Assembly (NCBI GenBank): GCA_900768015.1
Contig: CAAGBI010000062.1
Coordinates: 1-64,000, forward strand
Origin: an uncultured Alistipes sp.
Lineage (GTDB): Bacteria; Bacteroidota; Bacteroidia; Bacteroidales; Rikenellaceae
Reading direction: 5' to 3'
DNA length: 64,000 nucleotides
Shown: one piece after another, positions 7,955-16,520 of the stretch
Position numbering within the stretch: the stretch's first letter is position 1
How the letters are laid out: each line of letters starts with the position of its first letter
Program-made: the position numbers and the translations under genes
Notes under the pieces: model-generated
Databases searched by the model: none
Told to the model about the DNA's origin: nothing
The model's input: the letters and a program-made list of their open reading frames with translations, nothing else

Positions 7955-9244
7955 TTACTTGTCGAAGTATATCTCCTTCGAGCCACTCAATCTACCGTCG
8001 ACATATATCTCCACGGTGTATGTGCCGTTGGTGAAGGTCTCGCCATCGTAGAAGATGCTTACGGGCACAGACTCATTCTCGTAGTCCACCTTACGCACTG
8101 CCGAGGCGCGCATCTCGTCGCCCTCGAAGCTAAAGAGTATAACCTCCGATGGTGCCAAGAGGTAGCCATCTGGGCCCAAAATGCGCAAGTACACGCTCTT
8201 CTCGCCGGGCTCGGCAAGCTCGTTGGCTGTGAGGTCGAAGTCCACCTTGAGGCGCTTAGCGAGTCTCATGCGCTTAACCTCGTTAGACTTGGCATTCAGC
8301 GCCGTCATGCGTATGCCACTTGCCTGGATTACAGAGCCGATACGCACCTTTGTATTGAGCTCGTCGGCCTTCTCCTCGGCAACATCGGCACGCAGCTGCG
8401 CGGTGTTAATCTCCTTCTTATACTGTATGTTCTGCGCCTGGAGGTTGCTGTTGATGGTGTTGAGCGAGTCTATCTGACGAAGATAGCCCTTCATCACATT
8501 GCGTAGTGTCGCCACCTCCTTCTTATACTTTGCTAGCTGCTCGTAGTTGTATGTCTTCTCTCTCTGCAACTGCTCGAGCATTACCACAGCCTCCTGATAC
8601 TTAAGCATCATGGTGTCGTTCTGGTCCTTCAATCCCTCGAGCTCCGTCACGAGGTCCTCGGCATTGCGCTGGAGCATGCTGTTCTCATCCTCGAAGATGC
8701 GGCGTGCCGACTCCACAATCTCGAGGTTATCCTCGATGGTTTTCTTCTGCATGCCGAGTGAGATACTGAAGTATGCCGCGGGGATGAGCAACACGATGGC
8801 TATAATCGCGCAGAGCATAAAGCCATTAGATGTGCGCTTGTGGCGCGCTATCTCAGCCTCGTAGTCGTCGATTACATTGTCGTTGTAGTCGTCACTTCCG
8901 CCATTATCACCGCCCGTGGGAGTTGGTGTCTCTGGTGTGCTTACCACGGGGGGTACAACCACAGCGGTATCCTCCTTTGCGGGGCTCTCCTCGCTCTTCT
9001 GGTCGAGGTATGAGTCGCCGAGTGTTGTCTGTGCGCTGCGCTCGCGCAAAATATCATTCAGGGTGCGGGGTGCGCTCTCTGCCTTGGGCTCTACCACGGG
9101 CGTAGCGTTAGCCTCCACCTTGGGCTCTGCAGCGGTGGGCTGTGCTTTCTGCTCTGCGCTGGCTATGGGTGCGCCACAGATGGGGCAGTTTGCAGTCTTG
9201 CTCGAGGCGAGGTTTCCACAACTATTACATCTTATAAGTGCCAT
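7955..9244 (-). CDS. Zinc-ribbon, single-span membrane protein with coiled coil; function unknown
   Basis: I do not recognise a named family for the whole 429-residue protein. It starts with a zinc ribbon (C6, C9, C20, C23: IRCNSCG and NCPICGAP), then a low-complexity A/E/P/T/D-rich stretch to about residue 135, one transmembrane helix at about 142-164, and a coiled coil from about 168 to 315. The C-terminal ~110 residues look like a small beta domain (VYLRILGPDGYLLAP, VSIFYDGETFTNGTYTVEIYVDGRL). There is no signal peptide, so the ribbon is probably cytoplasmic and the coiled coil and beta domain periplasmic. A -7 box (TATCTTTGC, minus) is about 31 bp upstream and a terminator follows, so it is a single-gene unit. 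Confidence 0.75.
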   Translation of the reverse strand: MALIRCNSCGNLASSKTANCPICGAPIASAEQKAQPTAAEPKVEANATPVVEPKAESAPRTLNDILRERSAQTTLGDSYLDQKSEESPAKEDTAVVVPPVVSTPETPTPTGGDNGGSDDYNDNVIDDYEAEIARHKRTSNGFMLCAIIAIVLLIPAAYFSISLGMQKKTIEDNLEIVESARRIFEDENSMLQRNAEDLVTELEGLKDQNDTMMLKYQEAVVMLEQLQREKTYNYEQLAKYKKEVATLRNVMKGYLRQIDSLNTINSNLQAQNIQYKKEINTAQLRADVAEEKADELNTKVRIGSVIQASGIRMTALNAKSNEVKRMRLAKRLKVDFDLTANELAEPGEKSVYLRILGPDGYLLAPSEVILFSFEGDEMRASAVRKVDYENESVPVSIFYDGETFTNGTYTVEIYVDGRLSGSKEIYFDK

Positions 9245-9274
9245 ATTTTCTATTGTTTATTGTCAAATTTGCCT

Positions 9275-9283
9275 GCAAAGATA
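9275..9283 (-). promoter_or_regulatory. -7 box upstream of the zinc-ribbon gene
   Basis: TATCTTTGC on the minus strand, about 31 bp upstream of the ATG at 9244, matches TAnnTTTGC exactly. It lies between this gene and the end of recG. Confidence 0.6.
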
Positions 9284-9303
9284 ACGCAAAAAGCTATCTT
9301 CTA

Positions 9304-11427
9304 TTACGATATATCCGAAAAATCTATGCGTTCGCGCTTATGGTGCCTGTCGCGTAGCTCCCTAAGCTGCGTATTCGCGGGTTGCTCGAGGCGCGGGTCG
9401 CTGCGCAGTATTGCGATAGCATCGTTGCGCGTGAGCTCCATAATCTGTGTGTCGGTGGCGAGGTTTGCGATGTTTAGCTCAAAGGCATCGCCACTCTGCT
9501 GTGTGCCGTGTATGTCGCCCGCACCGCGCAACTTGAGGTCGAGTTCCGAGAGCTCGAAGCCGTCGTTCGTAGCGCACATGGCATCGAGGCGTGCGCGGCC
9601 CTCCTTCGAGAGCTTCTCGCCCGACATAAGTATGCAGTAGGACTGGTTGCCACCACGGCCCACGCGGCCACGCAGCTGGTGCAACTGCGAGAGACCAAAG
9701 CGCTCGGCAGACTCTATGACCATCACCGTGGCGTTGGGCACATCCACACCCACTTCGATAACCGATGTAGCAACGAGGATGTCAGCCTCGCCGCGCTTGA
9801 ACTGCGCCATCGCCGCATCCTTATCCTCGGGTCGCATCTTGCCGTGACACACCGTGATGCGGTACTTCGGTAGCGGGAAGTCGCGCGAGAGGGACTCGTA
9901 GCCATCTTCAAGGTCTTTGTAGTCCATCTTCTCCGACTCCTTGATAAGAGGATAGACCACATAGACCTGCCTTCCCTTTGCTATCTCGTTGCGCAGGAAG
10001 CCGAACATCTTGAGGCGCAGCGAGTCGAAGTAGTGGTATGTGCGTATAGGTTGTCGGCCTGGGGGCAGCTCGTCGATTACCGATACCTCTAAGTCGCCAT
10101 ATAGCGTCATTGCAAGGGTGCGCGGTATGGGTGTCGCCGTCATCACAAGGATGTGGGGTGGCTGCTGATTCTTTGTCCATAGCTTTGCGCGCTGCTCCAC
10201 GCCGAAGCGGTGCTGCTCGTCGATAACGACATATCCGAGGTTGGCAAACTGCACCCTGTCCTCAATAAGGGCGTGCGTGCCTACGAGGATGTTTACCTCA
10301 CCCGAGGCTATGCCCTCGAGGGCTGCGCGGCGCTCCCTCACCTTTGACGAGCCAGTGAGTATGGCCACCCTGACATTGAGCCCCTCGGCGAAGCGCACCA
10401 TAGAGGTGTAGTGCTGGCGTGCGAGAATCTCCGTGGGTGCCATGATGCAGGCCTGGAAGCCGTTGTCCACGGCCAGGAGCATCGACATAAATGCCACCAT
10501 CGTCTTGCCGCTACCCACATCGCCCTGCAGTAGGCGGTTCATCTGCTTGCCCGAAATCATGTCGGCGCGTATCTCCTTTATCACGCGCTGCTGTGCCCCC
10601 GTAAGCGTAAAGGGCAGTTTCTCCTTAAAGAAGGTGTTAAACGCCTCGCCCACACGCGGAAAGATGAAGCCTCCGCCACGCTGCTGCCTATCTGTGCGGC
10701 GCGCCTGTATCGTGAGCTGCACGCCCAAAAGTTCGTCATACTTGAGGCGGTAGCGCGCCTGGCGTAGTTGTTCGTTGGATTGCGGGAAGTGGATGTTGTA
10801 CATCGCCTCGCGCAGCGACATCAGTCCATTGCGCTGGCGTAGAGCCTCGGGCAGGGGGTCGCTATATGCCTTGGGGTCGCTCTCCACTATGCGCCATGCG
10901 TTCTGCACGATAGTGTGCATCGCCTTGAGCGGTATCGCCGAGGATAGCTTCTCCGTGGTGGAGTATATGCCCTGAAAGCCACTCTCCTCTTTGCGCGATA
11001 GCACCTGCTCTATGGGCTCTATCTCGGGGTGTACGAGGCTCAGGCGCCCCTTGAATATCGAGGGACGGCCAAAGACCATATACTCGCGGTTGAGCTCTAT
11101 GCGCTTCTCCACCCACTTGATGCCCTGAAACCATACAAGCTCGGCACTACCCGTGGGGTCGGTTACCTCGACCATGAAGCGGCGCTTGGCACCCTCACCC
11201 GTGAACGACTTGCCCACCACGCGGCAGCGGATGCGCACATAGGTGGTCTCCATCGACTCGTCAATCTCCGAGATGCGGAAGGTGCGTGTGCGGTCAATGT
11301 AGCGATAGGGGTAGCGGGCGAGCAGGTCGCCAATGGTGCGTACGCCCACCTCACGCTCGAGGAGGCGTGCGCGTACCTCGCCCACACCGCCGACATACTT
11401 TATCTCTCGACGCAGTATCTCCGACAT
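9304..11427 (-). CDS. recG: ATP-dependent DNA helicase RecG
   Basis: RecG remodels stalled replication forks and branch-migrates Holliday junctions. The 707-residue protein has the N-terminal wedge/OB region (about residues 60-150), Walker A in GDVGSGKTM, a DEQH box (VIDEQHRFGVEQR), motif III VMTATPIPRTLAM and motif VI QLRGRVGRG. The C-terminal TRG region (GAGDIHGTQQSG) is present. Length is normal. It precedes apt on the same strand with a 23-bp gap. The call is firm. Confidence 0.97.
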   Translation of the reverse strand: MSEILRREIKYVGGVGEVRARLLEREVGVRTIGDLLARYPYRYIDRTRTFRISEIDESMETTYVRIRCRVVGKSFTGEGAKRRFMVEVTDPTGSAELVWFQGIKWVEKRIELNREYMVFGRPSIFKGRLSLVHPEIEPIEQVLSRKEESGFQGIYSTTEKLSSAIPLKAMHTIVQNAWRIVESDPKAYSDPLPEALRQRNGLMSLREAMYNIHFPQSNEQLRQARYRLKYDELLGVQLTIQARRTDRQQRGGGFIFPRVGEAFNTFFKEKLPFTLTGAQQRVIKEIRADMISGKQMNRLLQGDVGSGKTMVAFMSMLLAVDNGFQACIMAPTEILARQHYTSMVRFAEGLNVRVAILTGSSKVRERRAALEGIASGEVNILVGTHALIEDRVQFANLGYVVIDEQHRFGVEQRAKLWTKNQQPPHILVMTATPIPRTLAMTLYGDLEVSVIDELPPGRQPIRTYHYFDSLRLKMFGFLRNEIAKGRQVYVVYPLIKESEKMDYKDLEDGYESLSRDFPLPKYRITVCHGKMRPEDKDAAMAQFKRGEADILVATSVIEVGVDVPNATVMVIESAERFGLSQLHQLRGRVGRGGNQSYCILMSGEKLSKEGRARLDAMCATNDGFELSELDLKLRGAGDIHGTQQSGDAFELNIANLATDTQIMELTRNDAIAILRSDPRLEQPANTQLRELRDRHHKRERIDFSDIS

Positions 11428-11450
11428 CGCTACAAAGGGTTGTGTGTCAA

Positions 11451-12011
11451 CTATATAGCTGTGATAGAGCGCACGGGGGCAATCTTCTCCAAGCGTGCCT
11501 TGCCGCCAAGCTCCTCAATCTCCACGATAAAGACAAACTCCTTAACCTTCACGCCATACTCCTTGCCATCCTTTACGATGCGCTGGCTCTGGAGCGACTC
11601 TGCGAGGCCCTCGGCTGTGCCACCCGTAGCCAGCACATCATCGAGGATGCTAACCTCGATAACATCTCCCGTTGCGGGGCTTGTGGCGATGTCGCTAAGG
11701 CGGTAGTAGAGCTTGTCGAAGCCATACTCCTTCTCTATGAGCACCTCCTGGAGGTCGCCCTCGGCAAAGGGTAGCTTACCGCTCTTACGCACGGGAACGA
11801 TGTTCTCGACATGCTCCGCCTCGGTGAGGAGGGGCGCTGCGAAGAGGAAGCCACGCGCCTCGGGGGCTATGATTGTGGCTGTGGTGCAGGCCTCGCCTAC
11901 GCGGTGCGTAAGCTCACGGAAGATGGCCTTATTCTGCAAGAAGGGGATGATGTCAACAAAGACGATACCCTCCTTAGGAAAGTCCTTATAATATTTGAGT
12001 ACCTCTTTCAT
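11451..12011 (-). CDS. apt: Adenine phosphoribosyltransferase-type enzyme
   Basis: Salvages adenine to AMP using PRPP. The 186-residue protein starts MKEVLKYYKDFPKEG at 12011; a longer reading to 12044 runs through a 7-bp tandem repeat and is unlikely. The PRPP-binding loop is VSILDDVLATGGTAEG, and the APT-type signature PEARGFLFAAPL with VPVRKSGKLPF is clear. It is somewhat diverged from the enterobacterial protein (longer internal loops between the DVLATGG motif and the C terminus), so exact base preference is inferred. It lies 23 bp from recG and 55 bp from nagB. Confidence 0.88.
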   Translation of the reverse strand: MKEVLKYYKDFPKEGIVFVDIIPFLQNKAIFRELTHRVGEACTTATIIAPEARGFLFAAPLLTEAEHVENIVPVRKSGKLPFAEGDLQEVLIEKEYGFDKLYYRLSDIATSPATGDVIEVSILDDVLATGGTAEGLAESLQSQRIVKDGKEYGVKVKEFVFIVEIEELGGKARLEKIAPVRSITAI

Positions 12012-12045
12012 TTTAATTAGTAATGAGGAATTAGTAATTAGCAAT
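12012..12045. repeat. 7-bp-period tandem repeat (TAATTAG family)
   Basis: Heptamers of the type TAATTAG / TAATGAG / GAATTAG / TAATTAG lie just upstream of apt. Related arrays occur at 29008-29040, 35196-35231 and 35400-35436. Confidence 0.6.
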
Positions 12046-12065
12046 GTGCTGATTTTCAGTGTTTA

Positions 12066-12848
12066 CTATCGCTCAATATCCTTGAAATAGCGGTATGTAG
12101 CCACGCGGAGTTCCTCTACGGCAGCGTCGTCCGCAACGATGATACCCGCGGGGTGGAGCTGCAATGCCGAGAGTGTCCACTGGTGGTTGTAGCTGCCCTC
12201 GATGGCGTGGCGCAATGCGCGTGCCTTCTTGCGGCCTGTTGCGAGGATGAGCACCTTGCGTGCATCCATGATTGTGCCTACACCCACGGTGAGCGCCTGT
12301 GTGGGCACCAACGAGATGTCGCCACCAAAGAAGCGTGAGTTCACGGCGATGGTGTCAGGCGTTAGGGTCTTGATGCGTGTGCGCGACTGAAGCGATGAGA
12401 AGGGCTCGTTGAAGGCGATGTGGCCATCCTCGCCTACGCCACCCATGAAGAGGTCGATGCCTCCCGCCGCTACGATAGCTGCCTCGTAAGCCTCGCACTC
12501 GGCCTTAAGGTCGGGGGCGTTGCCGTTGAGGATGTGCACATTCGCGGGGTTGATGTCGATGTGCGAGAAGAAGTTTGTCCACATGAAGGAGTGGTAGCTC
12601 TCGGGGTGTGACTCCTCGAGGCCTACATACTCATCCATGTTGAATGTGATGACATTCTTGAACGACACCTCGCCCGCCTTGTGTAGGCGTATAAGCTCGC
12701 GGTATGTCTCAAGGGGTGTTGAGCCTGTGGGCAGACCAAGCACGAAGGGTGCGTCGGTTTTTGCTGCCTTAGCCTTAATCTCGGCTACGATATGCGCTGC
12801 AGCCCACTCGGCCACCTCGCTCGATCTATCTTTGATGATAACTCTCAT
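12066..12848 (-). CDS. nagB: Glucosamine-6-phosphate deaminase
   Basis: Converts glucosamine 6-phosphate to fructose 6-phosphate and ammonia, the committing step of amino sugar catabolism. The 260-residue protein keeps every catalytic residue at the same number as the E. coli enzyme: D72 (FNMDEYVGL), D141 and H143 (GEDGHIAFNEP) and E148. The phosphate-binding GLPTGSTP is at 38-45. It is about 0.8 kb downstream of the NagB-like/PIG-L fusion on the same strand, separated by the small secreted protein. No NagC-type operator is recognisable. Confidence 0.97.
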   Translation of the reverse strand: MRVIIKDRSSEVAEWAAAHIVAEIKAKAAKTDAPFVLGLPTGSTPLETYRELIRLHKAGEVSFKNVITFNMDEYVGLEESHPESYHSFMWTNFFSHIDINPANVHILNGNAPDLKAECEAYEAAIVAAGGIDLFMGGVGEDGHIAFNEPFSSLQSRTRIKTLTPDTIAVNSRFFGGDISLVPTQALTVGVGTIMDARKVLILATGRKKARALRHAIEGSYNHQWTLSALQLHPAGIIVADDAAVEELRVATYRYFKDIER

Positions 12849-12882
12849 GATTGCTATATTTTAATTGTCCGTTTATTAGGGG

Positions 12883-13461
12883 TTATTCTACTATACGCTT
12901 AAAATGTATTGTTGGCGCGTCGAAATCAACGCCATTTGCTGATGTCACCTCACCAGCACAATAGGTAAATTCATCGTCTGAGATAAATTCAACATGGCAG
13001 ACTCTCACCACTCCTGCACTATCGCCACTATATTGACTATCTAATTGACTCTGCAATTGCTGTTTCAAACTGGGTATCATTAACTCCAATGCGAACGATG
13101 AAGGCTCAAACTTCACATCCTCAACCGTGTACTTGCAGTAGCCATTGGTTGTTTCGGTGAATTTATTACCCTCCAAGCTCCATAGAAGACCCGACTCTAT
13201 CCTCGCGGTAAATATTAAAGTGGTCTCTTCATCCATAGCAATTGATGACTTCATCAGAGTCTCTGATATTGCTGTGCCATCTTCGTTCAGGGTAAAGATG
13301 ATTGATGATTCGACATTACCACCATTGTGGTTTGTAACTTGCGAAAGAGTCTCCTCATCCATTTTAACACGACCTTCCCATTTGCCAACCAGTGATTGAG
13401 CTGATGCACTAATCGCCGTGAATAGTACAAATATTAAGGTGAGTTGAAATACTCTTTTCAT
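12883..13461 (-). CDS. Small secreted protein, lipocalin-like pattern; function unknown
   Basis: I do not recognise a named family. The 192-residue product has a signal peptide (MKRVFQLTLIFVLFTAISAS, cut near SASAQ) and then a beta-rich body beginning LVGKWEGRV, the GxW start seen in lipocalin-like domains. Strand-like stretches alternate through ESSIIFTLNEDGTAISET, KYTVEDVKF and IHFKRIVE. It is richer in A and T than the flanking genes. It stands between nagB and the palindrome at 13501-13620. A lipocalin-like fold is only a guess from the sequence pattern; a role in amino sugar metabolism is not supported. Confidence 0.6.
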   Translation of the reverse strand: MKRVFQLTLIFVLFTAISASAQSLVGKWEGRVKMDEETLSQVTNHNGGNVESSIIFTLNEDGTAISETLMKSSIAMDEETTLIFTARIESGLLWSLEGNKFTETTNGYCKYTVEDVKFEPSSFALELMIPSLKQQLQSQLDSQYSGDSAGVVRVCHVEFISDDEFTYCAGEVTSANGVDFDAPTIHFKRIVE

Positions 13462-13500
13462 AACTTTATTTCTAATAAATAGTGTTCTATACGGGGTTAG

Positions 13501-13620
13501 GAAGTTGTATAATTGGGGCTAATTTTAGGCGTGCGCAGCTTGAGAAAGCGGAGTTTACAAATCGTAAATGAGCATTTCGAAAGCAAGCACAACGCCAAAG
13601 TAGCCCAATTAGGCAACTTC
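13501..13620. repeat. 120-bp imperfect palindrome, family member 1
   Basis: Outer arms GAAGTTG...ATTGGGGCTAATTTTAGGCGT and ACGCC...AGCCCAATTAGGCAACTTC pair. The core is GCGGAG-TTTAC-AAATC-GTAAA-TGAGCA-TTTC, in which the two sides of the inner stem carry the non-complementary segments GCGGAG and TGAGCA. A related element with the same bulged core is at 25465-25559. It occupies the gap downstream of the NagB/PIG-L fusion. Confidence 0.75.
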
Positions 13621-13622
13621 AC

Positions 13623-15572
13623 CTAAAACATTTTCACGAAGACCTCAATCGCCTGGTACTCCGCCATGCCAAGTTTGTCGTATAGCTGTGCGGTGTTCTG
13701 CGTACGCGCCTCGGCACGCTGCCAGAACTCGCGAGTGTCGCTACCTGGGAAAGGCACGATGTCCTTCTGCGAGAGGTGGCGGTAGATGGCGTGTCGCTTC
13801 TTGAGCATCTCGTCGGGCGATAGGGGCACTGCCATATCTACCATACCGAGGTTCCACTCCATCCATGCACCGCGGTAGAGCCATAGGTGGCACTCCTCGC
13901 GCCAGTCGTCATCCTTCGTAACATCGAGTGCCTCGAGGATGGCCTCCATACATGTGCGGTGTGTGCCGTGTGGGTCGGCAAGGTCGCCCGCAGCGTAAAT
14001 CTGGTGTGGGCGTATCTCGCGCAGGAGCTTTACGATGATGTCTATATCCTTCGATGTGAGCTCTCCCTTTTTGATGCCTCCCGTCTCGTAGAATGGGAGG
14101 TTGAGGAAGTGTGCGTTGGTGTCGGGGTTGAGGCCGAATGAGCGCACCGCAGCGCGTGCCTCAGCACGGCGTATAGCGCCCTTGATGTCGAGGAGCTTGC
14201 GGGGCTCGGGCTTACCGCGACGCTTCGACTCTATGGTCTGCTTAACATCCTCGTAGGTGTTGCCGAGGCCGAGCTCGCGTGCTGTATCTACATTCTGCAA
14301 CACCACATCGTCGTGTACCGCCACATTACCCGATGTCTGGTACGCAACATGCACATCGTGGCCCTGCTCCACAAGGCGGATGAAGGTGCCACCCATGGAG
14401 ATGACATCGTCGTCGGGGTGTGGCGAGAAGATGAGCGCGCGCTTGGGGTAGGGGAACGAGGGTGCGGGGCGTGTCGAGTCGTCGGCATTGGGCTTACCTC
14501 CTGGCCAGCCGGTGATGGTGTGCTGGAGGTCGTTGAATACGCGGATGTTGATTTTGTCGTATGTGCCGCACTTCTCCAGTAGCTGACCCAACGAGTTCTC
14601 GATGTAGTCCTTGTATGTGAGCTTCAATATGGGCTTGTTCACTATGCCGCAGAGCCATACCACAGCCTTGCGCACGAACTTGGGTGTCCACTCGCAGGGG
14701 CCTACGAGCCATGGCGTCTGCACGCGCGTGAGGTTCTCGGCAGCGCTCTCGTCGATGACGAGCTCTATGTTGTGGTGCTGCTGCAGGTGTGTGGCGGGTA
14801 CGCGGTCGGTAATCTCGCCCTCAACAATCTGCTGCACGGCTGTTGCCTTCTCCTCGCCCCATGCCATGAGCACGATGCGGTCGGCGCGCATGATGGTGCC
14901 GATACCCATGGTGATAGCCATCTTGGGTGTGTTCTCCAAGCCGAAGAACTGCTGCGACTGCACCTTGCGTGAGTTGTGCGAGAGCTCCACGAGGCGTGTG
15001 TGCGACTTGGCGTATGAGCCCTGCTCGTTGAAGCCCACCTGGCCATTCTCGCCGAAGCCGATAATCATGAGGTCTATCTTGCGGATAGACTTGTCGAGGT
15101 TTGCGCAGTACTCCGAAACCTCGCTCTCGGGGATTGTGCCATCGGGGATATGCACATTCTCGGGCTGTATGTCGATATGCTTGAGGAACTCGTCGTGGAT
15201 ACGGAAGTTACGGCTCTGCTGCTCGGTGCGGCGTATGGGGTAGAACTCGTCGAGAGAGTACACAGCTACGCTCTTGAAGGATACCTCGCCTGCCTTGTGG
15301 CGCTTTACGAGCTCGCGGTAGAGGCCAAGGGGTGTGCGACCTGTCGTGAGGCCAAGCACGAAGGGTGGTAGCTCCTCGTAGATGTCGCGTGCCGAGGCGT
15401 TGTCCACATGGTTGCGTATGAGGCGGCAAATCACATCTGCAACATACTGAACGCCATGGTATTCGCTCTCGAATACGCGCGTTGGCATACGCTCATAGCG
15501 ATGCACAATATCTTTGGGTGCCGACTCCTTGATGAGTCCGCCATCTTTGGGTAGTTGATACTTGTTATTCAT
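13623..15572 (-). CDS. NagB-like domain fused to a PIG-L/LmbE deacetylase
   Basis: A 649-residue fusion. The ATG at 15572 (MNNKYQLPKDGG) is chosen over 15629 because the extra 19 residues look non-coding and overlap the promoter region. Residues ~30-285 form a GlcN-6-P deaminase-like domain (FVLGLTTGRTP, YSLDEF with D108). The catalytic pair has changed: the position of D141 is N176 and of H143 is Q178 (GENGQVGFNE), so ordinary deamination is unlikely. Residues ~375-645 are a zinc-dependent PIG-L/LmbE N-deacetylase (PHPDDD at 384-389, plus HGTHRTCMEAI). Similar fusions are known in Bacteroidetes and are often labelled deaminase. The substrate is probably an N-acetylamino sugar derivative, which is inference. 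Confidence 0.88.
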   Translation of the reverse strand: MNNKYQLPKDGGLIKESAPKDIVHRYERMPTRVFESEYHGVQYVADVICRLIRNHVDNASARDIYEELPPFVLGLTTGRTPLGLYRELVKRHKAGEVSFKSVAVYSLDEFYPIRRTEQQSRNFRIHDEFLKHIDIQPENVHIPDGTIPESEVSEYCANLDKSIRKIDLMIIGFGENGQVGFNEQGSYAKSHTRLVELSHNSRKVQSQQFFGLENTPKMAITMGIGTIMRADRIVLMAWGEEKATAVQQIVEGEITDRVPATHLQQHHNIELVIDESAAENLTRVQTPWLVGPCEWTPKFVRKAVVWLCGIVNKPILKLTYKDYIENSLGQLLEKCGTYDKINIRVFNDLQHTITGWPGGKPNADDSTRPAPSFPYPKRALIFSPHPDDDVISMGGTFIRLVEQGHDVHVAYQTSGNVAVHDDVVLQNVDTARELGLGNTYEDVKQTIESKRRGKPEPRKLLDIKGAIRRAEARAAVRSFGLNPDTNAHFLNLPFYETGGIKKGELTSKDIDIIVKLLREIRPHQIYAAGDLADPHGTHRTCMEAILEALDVTKDDDWREECHLWLYRGAWMEWNLGMVDMAVPLSPDEMLKKRHAIYRHLSQKDIVPFPGSDTREFWQRAEARTQNTAQLYDKLGMAEYQAIEVFVKMF

Positions 15573-15626
15573 AGCTCCGTATCGTTTAGTTGTCTCATTA
15601 AACCTGTATGCAAAGCATACATCGTT

Positions 15627-15634
15627 CAAAGATA
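15627..15634 (-). promoter_or_regulatory. -7 box upstream of the NagB/PIG-L fusion
   Basis: TATCTTTG on the minus strand, about 55 bp upstream of the chosen ATG, matches the Bacteroidetes -7 consensus. Its position inside the longer reading supports the shorter start. Confidence 0.5.
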
Positions 15635-15727
15635 TAAAATTTTTTTCAAAGAGAGGGCCAAAATCACCAATTTTTATAAGCCAATCTTATGTCTGATGGG
15701 GTCGGGTGAGGTTTTAATATAAAAAAA

Positions 15728-15762
15728 CCGAATGGGAGGTACCATGTGTACAACCCATTCGG
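15728..15762 (-). terminator. Terminator of rubrerythrin
   Basis: CCGAATGGG (15728-15736) and CCCATTCGG (15754-15762) form a perfect 9-bp stem. On the minus strand it is followed by a run of seven T. It lies about 43 bp after the rubrerythrin stop. Confidence 0.85.
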
Positions 15763-15804
15763 ACTATCTATTGCGAGGCAGTGAACGCCCCTTATCGTTT
15801 GCGA

Positions 15805-16356
15805 CTACTTGAAGTAGCGGTTGTAGAGACCCTCGAAGCCCTTACCGTGGCGAGCCTCATCCTTTGCCATCTCGTGAACAGTGTCGTGGATAGCGTCGTA
15901 GTTGTTCTGCTTAGCAAGTGCTGCGATGCGCATCTTGTCTGCACAAGCGCCGCTCTCAGCGTTCATACGCTTCTCGAGGTTGGTCTTTGTATCCCATACG
16001 CAGTCGCCCAAGAGCTCAGCGAACTTCGATGCGTGCTCTGCCTCCTCGAATGCGTAGCGCTTGAAAGCCTCAGCGATCTCGGGGTAGCCCTCGCGGTCTG
16101 CCTGACGGCTCATTGCCAAGTACATACCTACCTCTGTGCACTCGCCCATGAAGTGGTTGTTGAGGCCCTCGAGAATCTCAGCGTTGTCAACCTTGCCGTC
16201 GCCAATCTTGTGCTCTGTTACGAACTCAAGCGCCTTATTCTCCTCTGCCATCTCGGTGAACTTGTCTGCACCAACCTTGCACAATGGGCACTGCTCGGGT
16301 GCCTCGTTACCCTCGTGAATATATCCGCATACTGAACAAATGAACTTCTTTGCCAT
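15805..16356 (-). CDS. Reverse-order rubrerythrin (rubredoxin domain first)
   Basis: A 183-residue peroxide-scavenging protein in which the rubredoxin domain is N-terminal: C7, C10, C23 and C26 (CSVCG and QCPLC) bind one iron. It is followed by a four-helix diiron domain with ExxH-type motifs (GECTEVGMYL, FEEAEHASKF, KDEARHGKGF). Classical rubrerythrins have the opposite order; reversed forms act as NADH-linked peroxidases in anaerobes. That role is taken from the family. The gene stands alone with a good promoter and a strong terminator, fitting strong or oxygen-responsive expression. Codon use is strongly biased, like fba. Confidence 0.92.
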   Translation of the reverse strand: MAKKFICSVCGYIHEGNEAPEQCPLCKVGADKFTEMAEENKALEFVTEHKIGDGKVDNAEILEGLNNHFMGECTEVGMYLAMSRQADREGYPEIAEAFKRYAFEEAEHASKFAELLGDCVWDTKTNLEKRMNAESGACADKMRIAALAKQNNYDAIHDTVHEMAKDEARHGKGFEGLYNRYFK

Positions 16357-16426
16357 AATCTTAATAGTTTTAGGTGTTAATAATTTTTTATATCTTTTTT
16401 TATTGGTTTTCTTTCTGTTTCCGAGT

Positions 16427-16457
16427 GCAAATATAAGAGCATTTTTTCTTTTTGCAA
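16427..16457 (-). promoter_or_regulatory. Promoter of rubrerythrin (-33 TTG, -7 TATATTTGC)
   Basis: On the minus strand TTG (16455-16457) is separated by 19 bases from TATATTTGC (16427-16435). The leader to the ATG at 16356 is about 65 bases. Confidence 0.7.
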
Positions 16458-16520
16458 TAGATTTTCCTTAATGATTTCTTATAGGCATATAAGGCGTACT
16501 TATATCTGCTGATTATCAGG

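Noticed and set aside
7818..8051. Short open frame with repeated P, K, F, L and N codons (FPNFPKSPKLPK)
   Set aside because: It is the translation of the 9-bp tandem repeat and runs into the zinc-ribbon gene on the other strand.
11029..11706. 225-codon plus-strand open frame over the recG/apt junction
   Set aside because: It spans two well-supported minus-strand genes and contains no motif.
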